Shown here in pieces: positions 25,015 through 31,548 of a DNA stretch of 48,249 nt. A program made the translations under genes and the position numbers. Under the pieces are notes generated by a model. It searched no databases. It was not told where the DNA came from and saw nothing but the letters and a program-made list of their open reading frames with translations. Source of the stretch: Anaerolineales bacterium (lineage in GTDB: Bacteria; Chloroflexota; Anaerolineae; Anaerolineales; Villigracilaceae); the NCBI GenBank assembly GCA_014860745.1, contig JACZJC010000029.1, positions 1-48,249 on the forward strand, given 5' to 3'. Numbering within the stretch: the stretch's first letter is position 1; the number at the start of each line of letters is the position of its first letter.

Positions 25015-26370
25015 ATGACTGATTTATCTTTCGGTGCCGAGTCTGGGTTGTTGGGGTTGGAACGTCAGCTTGCCCAGCGTGAGGCGGAGTTGCAGATCAT
25101 CAACAGTGTCCAACAAGGGCTTGCCGCCCATCTCGAAGTTCAGGCTATTTATGATCTCGTGGGTGACAGGATCCGTGATATTTTCAATGCGCAGGTTGTC
25201 ATGATCTCAATTTACGATCCGCAGACAGAGACCATAGAACATCTGTATGCGATCGAACGCGGCGAGCGCATTTATGCACCCGGGCATCATCCCATACGTG
25301 GATTTCGCACCCAGATCGTCAAAACGCGTAAGCCTGTGCTGGTCAACACGCATGTAGCCGAACTGGCGGCACAACTTGGGCAGCCCACACTCCCAGGAAC
25401 GATCACTCCCAAATCCTGGCTTGGTGTGCCTATGATCGTTGGCGATCAAGTGACGGGAATTCTCAGTTTGCAAGATGTGGACAGGGAAAACGCATTCGGT
25501 GAATCAGAAGTGCGTTTCCTGCAAACACTTGCCGCTTCTATGAGCGTTGCGCTTGAGAACGCGCGTCTTTGGGAGCAGGAACACCTGTATCGCAAAGCGC
25601 TTGAGCGTGAATTTGAGATTGGCCGCGAAATTCAACTGGGTTTTCTGCCGCGCAGGCTGCCGCAGCCGCGAGGTTGGGAGATAGCCGCTTCGCTTAAATC
25701 CGCGCGTGAAGTTGCTGGGGATTTTTATGATGTGTTTTTACTGCCAGATAAAAAGATTGGGCTGGTCATTGCCGACGTGTGCGACAAAGGATTAGGCGCT
25801 GCGTTGTTCATGACCTTGTTTCGTAGTTTGATCCGCGCAGTATCGAACATGGATTATTACGCCCGCGTAAAATCGGGCGATGCGAATTCTTCAGAAGCGC
25901 GTCTGGTAAACGCGATCTCGCTGACCAACAACTACATTGTGAAAACCCATGGCAGAACGGGTATGTTTGCCACCGTCTTTTTTGGAATATTGGATCTGCG
26001 CACAGGCGTGTTGCGGTATATCAACGGTGGTCATCTGGCACCCATGCTAATTCGCAAGAACGGCGTCAAGAAGATCCTGACATTGACAGGTCCCGCGGTG
26101 GGCGTTGTCCTTGATGCGGACTACGCCATTCGGGAAATCAAAATGGAAAAAGGTGATTTGTTATTTGCCTATACCGATGGGCTGGTCGATACCGAAAACC
26201 CTGCAGGCGAGTTTTTCAGTGAAAAAGAATTGATCCCTGTCTTGCTCAAAGACCAGTCGTTATCCCCAATGCTCACTCAAATTCAGAAACGTGTTGCAGA
26301 GCATGCGGCAGGCGCAAAGCAATTTGACGATATTACCCTGTTGGCGTTGCGGCGGGTGAAGCACGAATAA
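25015..26370 (+). CDS. GAF domain and SpoIIE-type PP2C phosphatase
   Basis: 451 residues: an N-terminal short coiled coil (LERQLAQREAELQIINSVQQ), a GAF domain (about 45-190, with IRDIFNAQVVMISIYD and PKSWLGVPMIVGDQVTGIL), a linker helix and a SpoIIE phosphatase (about 210-450) with AREVAGDFYDVFLLPD, IADVCDKGLGAALFM, NGGHLAPMLI, AYTDGLVDTENPAG and KQFDDITLLAL. The metal aspartates are intact. It would transduce a small-ligand or redox signal to an anti-anti-sigma protein. GGGAGGG precedes the ATG, and a TATAAT (24938-24943) lies upstream. It is a second SpoIIE protein in the window with a different sensor. Confidence 0.9.
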   Translation: MTDLSFGAESGLLGLERQLAQREAELQIINSVQQGLAAHLEVQAIYDLVGDRIRDIFNAQVVMISIYDPQTETIEHLYAIERGERIYAPGHHPIRGFRTQIVKTRKPVLVNTHVAELAAQLGQPTLPGTITPKSWLGVPMIVGDQVTGILSLQDVDRENAFGESEVRFLQTLAASMSVALENARLWEQEHLYRKALEREFEIGREIQLGFLPRRLPQPRGWEIAASLKSAREVAGDFYDVFLLPDKKIGLVIADVCDKGLGAALFMTLFRSLIRAVSNMDYYARVKSGDANSSEARLVNAISLTNNYIVKTHGRTGMFATVFFGILDLRTGVLRYINGGHLAPMLIRKNGVKKILTLTGPAVGVVLDADYAIREIKMEKGDLLFAYTDGLVDTENPAGEFFSEKELIPVLLKDQSLSPMLTQIQKRVAEHAAGAKQFDDITLLALRRVKHE

Positions 26371-26381
26371 TCCACATTTGC

Positions 26382-26410
26382 TTGACGCACATTTCTCACG
26401 GTGGTATCCT
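26382..26410 (+). promoter_or_regulatory. promoter of the 26.4-kb leader RNA
   Basis: TTGACG (26382-26387), a 17-base spacer, TATCCT (26405-26410). Predicted +1 near 26417. Confidence 0.6.
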
Positions 26411-26418
26411 TGCGCGCA

Positions 26419-26532
26419 ATGTTCGGCCAATTCGTCGTTGATACCGATAATACCAATCGTAACACCTGCACTTATGCAGTGACAGGGCGTTGGTATTTAT
26501 CTGGCGAGCATGAGCAAGTCCATTCATCCTAG
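26419..26532 (+). CDS. possible 37-residue leader peptide within the RNA
   Basis: ATG at 26419 to TAG at 26530-26532, beginning MFGQFVVDTDNTNRNTCTYA. It is rich in Thr and Asn codons and stops 11 bases before the terminator stem. No ribosome site; the start would be nearly leaderless. It may be coincidental. Confidence 0.25.
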   Translation: MFGQFVVDTDNTNRNTCTYAVTGRWYLSGEHEQVHSS

Positions 26533-26543
26533 ATAGGAAAACC

Positions 26544-26568
26544 AAACGCCCCGACATTCGGGGCGTTT
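26544..26568 (+). terminator. intrinsic terminator upstream of the aminotransferase
   Basis: AAACGCCCCG (26544-26553), loop ACATT, CGGGGCGTTT (26559-26568), then TTCT. Confidence 0.88.
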
Positions 26569-26570
26569 TT

Positions 26571-26655
26571 CTAACCCCCTCCGTCCTTCCCCCTGCGGGG
26601 ACGCGGCGGACACCTCCCCAAATCCGATGAATTTCCATCGGATTTGGGGGAGGGA
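26571..26655. repeat. REP-like element with long hairpin
   Basis: A C-rich stretch (CTAACCCCCTCCGTCC) leads into CCTCCCCAAATCCGATG (26613-26629), which pairs with CATCGGATTTGGGGGAGG (26636-26653). It lies just before the aminotransferase ribosome site. Confidence 0.6.
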
Positions 26656-26674
26656 AAAACACGAAGGAGAAATC

Positions 26675-27979
26675 ATGTCTATATCAAATGCCACTCCCGT
26701 CCTTGCTGTTGACGAAAAGAATCTTGTCCCCGTCAGTGACCATCTCACGCAAATGGCGGATATCCCACCTTCGCGCATGTTCCTGATCAACAAGTCATTG
26801 AAAGTATATGTGGAGAAAAACCCCGGCGCGAAGACGTTTGATGCGTCCCAGGGCGACGGAGGAGCATCACTGCCCGGAACCCCAAAAGCGATTTTAGAAC
26901 GCGCGCTTCAACTTCAACTGGAACATGGTACGGCCTACGATATGCCCTTCGGCACTGATGCGTACCGCAAGGCGGTCATCGAGCAATATTGGAAATTAGA
27001 TTCAAACAGTGGTTGGGGACCTGCCAACGTGCTCGGCACCGCCGGCGGACGGGACGCCCTGGTTAAAGCCTATCAGACCATGCTGGCACTCGGTCATGGG
27101 CGTCAGGGCGATCTGATCATGGTTTCTCGAGTCCCGTGGATTTCGTACAACTGGGGTCCCTATGGAGTCGGCGCGAACGTCCTTTGGGCGCCCGGCGACC
27201 CTGCGCAAGGCTGGGCCTATTCCGAGGATGCGATTCGTGAGAGCGTAAAATTCGCCGAATCGAAAGGACGCAAGATTGCAGGCATTGTTATCACCAATCC
27301 TGACAATCCCACGGGTTTGACCATCCCTGTCGAGAAGCAGGCCTCCCTTGCTAAAGCCGCACTAGAGGCAGGCGTGGCCTTCGTGCTTTTCGACTGGATG
27401 TATCACTACGTCACCGACGAATCGCCGATGGATTTAAACTCATTTCTCAAATTCTTCACCGCCGGGGAACGTAAAAGATTGATGTTCCTGGATGGGATCA
27501 CAAAATCACTTGGCGGTTCAAATATCCGCAACTGCCATTTGATCGCGGACGAAACCGTCATCAAATTCATAACAGCGCGCGCCTCGCATGGGGTTATTCC
27601 ATCGTTTTATTCTTTAGCTGTTGCCATGGCCGCCTACGAAATGGGATTTGAAAAAGCCACGAAGACCATCATCGAGCCTACCAATGCCAGCCGCATGGTC
27701 TTGAAAAAATTATTAACCGAACAGGGTTTCCAACATATCATCGGTAAGGGCTATTACGCCTTCATGAATGTTTCTGAATTCATCCAAGCAAAAGGCTGGG
27801 CGGATAGCGAACCGCTCGGACAATACCTTGCCGAAAATCACGGCATCGCCATTGTCCCCGGCGCATTCTTTTCCCCTTTTGGCGCAGACTGGATTCGCTT
27901 CTCCTATGCCACTCCCGCCGAAAGAACTGAAGGCGCGTTCAAGAGATTGGTTGAAGGGTTGAATTCTATGAAAGCATAG
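26675..27979 (+). CDS. class I/II PLP-dependent aminotransferase
   Basis: 434 residues of the aspartate-aminotransferase fold. ITNPDNPTG is the carboxylate/PLP-binding signature, VLFDWMYHYV corresponds to the D-x-Y segment, and the PLP lysine is in FLDGITKSLGGSN. IRFSYATPAERTEGA at the end provides the substrate-binding arginine. The substrate is not apparent; the relatively long N-terminus before the first conserved block is unusual. GAAGGAGAAATC precedes the ATG. The start is preceded by a promoter-leader-terminator arrangement (26382-26568) and a repeat hairpin, so expression may depend on attenuation. It ends four bases from the convergent membrane-protein gene. Confidence 0.88.
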   Translation: MSISNATPVLAVDEKNLVPVSDHLTQMADIPPSRMFLINKSLKVYVEKNPGAKTFDASQGDGGASLPGTPKAILERALQLQLEHGTAYDMPFGTDAYRKAVIEQYWKLDSNSGWGPANVLGTAGGRDALVKAYQTMLALGHGRQGDLIMVSRVPWISYNWGPYGVGANVLWAPGDPAQGWAYSEDAIRESVKFAESKGRKIAGIVITNPDNPTGLTIPVEKQASLAKAALEAGVAFVLFDWMYHYVTDESPMDLNSFLKFFTAGERKRLMFLDGITKSLGGSNIRNCHLIADETVIKFITARASHGVIPSFYSLAVAMAAYEMGFEKATKTIIEPTNASRMVLKKLLTEQGFQHIIGKGYYAFMNVSEFIQAKGWADSEPLGQYLAENHGIAIVPGAFFSPFGADWIRFSYATPAERTEGAFKRLVEGLNSMKA

Positions 27980-27983
27980 ACTT

Positions 27984-28373
27984 TCAAGATTTACGGAGAC
28001 GAAAATCGGTTATGTAATAAGTAGCCACGCCGAGAATTAATGCGTAGTTGAGGATGTGAACGGGTACGTCTGTGTGTATGATCGTTCCAAAGTAAAAAGA
28101 CAAAACCGCAATAGCAATGCCCAGGATAACAAATGCATTACGCGCGGCTTGATCGTTGATTTGTTGAGTGTGCTCATCCCGCCGTAAGGCAGTGATTCCA
28201 AATTCGGGATGCACCGCATAACGCCCGCTATGTGGTGCCCAAAGAAACCATGCAAAAGCAACTGAACCAATCAGAATCGCCGTCCACAAGGAAATTCCAG
28301 AAAGATAGCATAACCCTCCGAAACCGATTGATACGACAGCGCGACTGGCGTAATAAAGCGACATTCCATGCAT
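27984..28373 (-). CDS. four-helix membrane protein cotranscribed with an XRE regulator
   Basis: 129 residues with hydrophobic segments at about 10-26, 28-46, 80-97 and 105-121 and a cytoplasmic loop rich in charged residues (RRDEHTQQINDQAARNAF). The pattern recalls the DUF2178-type membrane proteins that accompany small XRE regulators, but I am not certain of the family. AAGGAG precedes the first ATG. It starts 12 bases after the regulator's stop codon, so the two form an operon. The regulator may control it, or the membrane protein may sequester the regulator. Confidence 0.7.
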   Translation of the reverse strand: MHGMSLYYASRAVVSIGFGGLCYLSGISLWTAILIGSVAFAWFLWAPHSGRYAVHPEFGITALRRDEHTQQINDQAARNAFVILGIAIAVLSFYFGTIIHTDVPVHILNYALILGVATYYITDFRLRKS

Positions 28374-28385
28374 TGTTCTTTCTCC

Positions 28386-28586
28386 TTACTTGTCGAGCCA
28401 GAACACCGACTCAAGTGGTTTATTGAGAGCGTTCGCGAGTTCCAACGCCAACTTTACCGAAGGGACAAATTTTCCTTTCTCAATGGCGATGATTGTCTGT
28501 CTGGTCACTCCGACCATTTTTGCCAGGGTTTCTTGTGTGAATTCTTGTTTCAGACGGATTTCTTTTAGACGATTTTGAAGTGTCAT
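28386..28586 (-). CDS. small XRE-family transcriptional regulator
   Basis: A 66-residue Cro/CI-type helix-turn-helix protein with no other domain: LQNRLKEIRLKQEFTQETLA, KMVGVTRQTIIAIEKGKFVP, SVKLALELANALNKPLESVF. It resembles the YgzD/YozG-type mini-regulators that pair with a membrane protein. A consensus promoter and an inverted repeat over the start site (28600-28650) suggest autorepression. The ATG is at 28586; no strong ribosome site is visible. Confidence 0.88.
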   Translation of the reverse strand: MTLQNRLKEIRLKQEFTQETLAKMVGVTRQTIIAIEKGKFVPSVKLALELANALNKPLESVFWLDK

Positions 28587-28599
28587 GTGGCAACCATAA

Positions 28600-28650
28600 T
28601 GTAAAGTTTAGATTACATTCTAATTATAGTTATTATTTATCTAATGTCAA
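28600..28650 (-). promoter_or_regulatory. promoter and operator of the XRE operon
   Basis: On the minus strand: TTGACA (28645-28650), a 16-base spacer, TATAAT (28623-28628), with +1 near 28616. The inverted repeat TGTAA-N8-TTACA (28600-28617) sits on the transcription start, the classical position of a repressor site. Confidence 0.75.
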
Positions 28651-28728
28651 GTATGCATTACATGTAGATTTGAAAGTAAAACAGCCGATTATTGAAACGG
28701 ATTAATTTCATTGCCCCAAAGGATTATC

Positions 28729-31548
28729 ATGCCCTCACAAAAATTCGCTGACAAATACCTCTTAGCAACCGAACAAGCCGCCAGGGAAAAACCGCAAGGC
28801 GGACTCAATGGCTTCGAGCAGGAATGGAATCTGTTGGATGAAGAACTGCGCCCCTTGCTTACGGTGGGTGCGGGTCCCAGCCAGCAATCTTTTGTGGATT
28901 ATCTGCGCGCCGAATGTACCCCGCCGTGGCAATCGCAGTTCAGCCAGCTGGAGGTCTTCCACTGGATGATCGAGTGGGCGACCCGTCCGTATTACACTCC
29001 GCGCGGCACGATCTACGAGGCGCGTCTCATGGAGGCTTCGCTCATCAATGCGCTCCATCGCGCAGGCGTGAATTTTGGCGAACGCCTTCATCACTGGCAT
29101 GGAAACCTTTTATTCCTCACCGACATCAGCCACGAATCCCTGCCCGGGAATTGGAGCATCGCCAAGCGCCGCTATCTTGAAAAGTGTATCGACCTGTACG
29201 GCGATACGCTTGCCACTGCGGGTATTCACTCGAATCTTTCTCTGCCCGATCCGCTCTTTGCGTGGGACTTCATGCATCTTTCCGCCAGCGACCGCGGCAA
29301 CCAGCACCTCGATGAATTCAAGTCCGAATTTTACATCACGGCCACGCGCCTTCTGCGCGCCTTCGCATCGCTTTTTATTGCAACTGCTGCGTCCACGCCG
29401 ATGCAGGCCCAGGTCAAGGATGGACGCGCGATGGTGGTCCTCACCGAACATGATTCGGTCCGCAATCTCACCTTCCCCAATCCGCGCGAGTTGGACCTTC
29501 CCGATCTTTACCGATCATATGATGATTATTTGCAGATCTCTTATGACCTCGTGCGCCGCGGCGTGCGTTTTGGAAATAACAACTGGACTCCCGTCCGCGC
29601 CCGTTCGTTTGCGGAACCGGTGGAACGATTAATTTCGACGACAAGCGATGAGCTGACGCATCTTTATACCCGCGGCCTGTTCGCTGTGGGTCAGGCGACT
29701 CCTCCCGAGGAAATGGCCCTCCAAATCGAAAAGCAGAATCTGATGGCGCGGATCAATTTGCCGATGGGGCGCGTCGAAGTCCGCGTGGATGACGGCGGCC
29801 ACAGCCTTGACACTGACATTGCCAATTTGACCCTCAAACATCTTTTGCTTCTTCGCATTTATTCCGACCCGCAATTTGCGCGCGCTTTCCGCTATGATCG
29901 CGAGGATATTTCCCGCGCTCGAAATAATGAAAGCCATGCGGCAAAATTCAGCTTGCGCGCGGAGATCGAGAATCCTTTCACCGCCAAGCCTGTTGCCATG
30001 CGTGATTTTCTTAAATGGACTCTCAACGAGGTAAAGCCATTAGCCGAAGCGTTGAACTTGTGGAAAGACCTCGCTCCGCTCGCAGAGATGTCCGAAGGCG
30101 GCCGCAACACCGCGGAAAAGATCCGCGCCCGCTTGCAAAGTGAATTAGGCGAGGGCAGCGAAATCCCGTTGGAAGTTTTGAAAGAATTGCACTTCGAGCG
30201 TGAGGCACAGGTGAAAGGTGATGTGGAACGTATCGCTTCTGATTTTGGGTCGCTTGGCGAGGATTCTGCCAAGATCGCCGAATACCTGCAGCGAGGACGC
30301 GATGCCGCCCGCCAGACCCAAAATGCGCCCATTCAGTTCTGTCCACGTCCACAGGCAGTGATTGAGGTCTCATATCCTGATAAGACCAGCGAGATTATTG
30401 ACCTTGCCCAGCAATTGATTCGCATTCCCTCGGTTACTGCGTCGCCAAACGAAAGATTGGATGAAGTCCATCGCGTTGGATCGTTGATCGATGACTATCT
30501 GCGAAACGCAGGACTCGACGTCAAATTTTTCGATGGGAAATATCCCGCGGTCTACGCCACCTTCCCAGTCACCAATCTCCAGTCTCAACGTGAAGCGTCC
30601 AATTCTTCCATCCTCTTAACAGGTCACTTCGATGTTGTCGAACCCGAACCTGACGACTCGCAATTCATCCCGCGCATCGAAGGCGATTACCTCTTTGGCC
30701 GCGGCGCGGCGGATATGAAGACCGTCGTTGCCACGTATCTGGTTTGGATGAAAGATATTTGCAGGGGCAACTCTCGCAGTCGCCCGAACATTGCATTGTT
30801 ATTAGTCGGCAACGAGGAAAACGGCGAAGCCGAAGCTTGGGGCACGCCGCATGTTTTGAAGAAATTGGATCTCAAACCGTCCCTTTTTATTGCCGGTGAA
30901 CGGACAGGCGAAAAAGGGGATGAACTCTTCGGCGAAATCTGTGTGGAGAACCGTGGTGTGATGCGCTTCGATGTGATCGCGCGCGGGGTGAAGGGTCACT
31001 CTGGGGTTGCGGGCACAGGTGATTTGAGCGAACGACTCATCGATGCCCGCGCAACACTGAACGATATCTTCGCAAAGTATCTTACTCTCAAAGCCGCAGA
31101 TGGATGGCAGTCACAGGCCAAATTCCCCTTTATATCTGTCGGTACTCCGGGCGTGTATAACGTCACAGCGGCGGAGGGAATTTTAGGCGTTGAGATTCGT
31201 CCAATTCCACAAGACGATGTCGAAGGTCTAAGGTCGAATGTCGAAGCTTATTGTGCTGAAAATAATTTGGAAGCGAAATTTTCTGTGATGGAAAATGGCG
31301 TGGCTTGTGACCGGAATAATCCAGCATTGAAGGCGCTCATCGAAGCGGTCAAACAGGCTGGGGCGGGGAAAGAAGCGAAGATCGGCAGGAAGCTTCCCGG
31401 TACAAGCGCGCGATTCGCGCCCGGCGGGCAGGCCGTCGTTTGGGGTCAATCAGGCATCGGCCCGCATGCCCGGAACGAGGCGCACTTCATCCCGAGCATC
31501 GAGCCGTATTACCGGTCGCTGAATGAATTGGCGGTGTTGTGGAAATGA
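28729..31548 (+). CDS. fusion of a glutamate-cysteine-ligase-like domain and an M20 metallopeptidase
   Basis: A 939-residue two-domain enzyme. Residues about 1-560 resemble GCS2-type carboxylate-amine ligases: GFEQEWNLLDEEL, HHWHGNLLFLTDISHE, AGIHSNLSLPDPLFAWDF, RFGNNNWTPVRARSF and VEVRVDDGGH. Residues about 565-939 form an M20 (ArgE/DapE/CPG2) amidohydrolase with all metal and catalytic residues: TGHFDVVEPEP, GRGAADMK, NEENGEAE (the catalytic Glu pair), FIAGERTG, GHSGVAG dimerisation segment and GPHARNEAHFIPS (final His). A ligase forming an amide next to a hydrolase that cleaves one suggests conjugation followed by release, or gamma-glutamyl peptide turnover. AAAGGA precedes the ATG. The last 40 bases overlap the convergent transporter gene. 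Confidence 0.82.
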   Translation: MPSQKFADKYLLATEQAAREKPQGGLNGFEQEWNLLDEELRPLLTVGAGPSQQSFVDYLRAECTPPWQSQFSQLEVFHWMIEWATRPYYTPRGTIYEARLMEASLINALHRAGVNFGERLHHWHGNLLFLTDISHESLPGNWSIAKRRYLEKCIDLYGDTLATAGIHSNLSLPDPLFAWDFMHLSASDRGNQHLDEFKSEFYITATRLLRAFASLFIATAASTPMQAQVKDGRAMVVLTEHDSVRNLTFPNPRELDLPDLYRSYDDYLQISYDLVRRGVRFGNNNWTPVRARSFAEPVERLISTTSDELTHLYTRGLFAVGQATPPEEMALQIEKQNLMARINLPMGRVEVRVDDGGHSLDTDIANLTLKHLLLLRIYSDPQFARAFRYDREDISRARNNESHAAKFSLRAEIENPFTAKPVAMRDFLKWTLNEVKPLAEALNLWKDLAPLAEMSEGGRNTAEKIRARLQSELGEGSEIPLEVLKELHFEREAQVKGDVERIASDFGSLGEDSAKIAEYLQRGRDAARQTQNAPIQFCPRPQAVIEVSYPDKTSEIIDLAQQLIRIPSVTASPNERLDEVHRVGSLIDDYLRNAGLDVKFFDGKYPAVYATFPVTNLQSQREASNSSILLTGHFDVVEPEPDDSQFIPRIEGDYLFGRGAADMKTVVATYLVWMKDICRGNSRSRPNIALLLVGNEENGEAEAWGTPHVLKKLDLKPSLFIAGERTGEKGDELFGEICVENRGVMRFDVIARGVKGHSGVAGTGDLSERLIDARATLNDIFAKYLTLKAADGWQSQAKFPFISVGTPGVYNVTAAEGILGVEIRPIPQDDVEGLRSNVEAYCAENNLEAKFSVMENGVACDRNNPALKALIEAVKQAGAGKEAKIGRKLPGTSARFAPGGQAVVWGQSGIGPHARNEAHFIPSIEPYYRSLNELAVLWK

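Larger units (their letters stand above)
26417..26568 (+). ncRNA. candidate structured leader RNA or small RNA
   Basis: The gap of 304 bases between the phosphatase and the aminotransferase holds a promoter, a structured stretch and a terminator. The main stem is GATAATACCAA (26446-26456) with TTGGTATTTATC (26490-26501), 11 pairs and one bulged T. Inside it CTGCA (26466-26470) and TGCAG (26475-26479) form a second hairpin with loop CTTA. The terminator is at 26544-26568. The RNA would be about 150 bases long. It also contains a frame of 37 codons starting two bases after the predicted +1. It does not match a riboswitch consensus I know. Confidence 0.45.

Noticed and set aside
26417-26568. 6S RNA, SRP RNA or a named riboswitch
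   Set aside because: The size and stems do not match 6S, the SRP apical-loop consensus is absent, and no riboswitch core I know can be aligned; left as an unnamed candidate.
27984-28586. Toxin-antitoxin module
   Set aside because: The partner of the XRE protein is a four-helix membrane protein without toxin motifs; the regulator comes first, with autorepression, as in other XRE/membrane pairs.
29075-29632. 185-codon plus-strand frame in another phase of the fusion gene
   Set aside because: Arg/Pro/Ser-rich shadow of the real coding frame.
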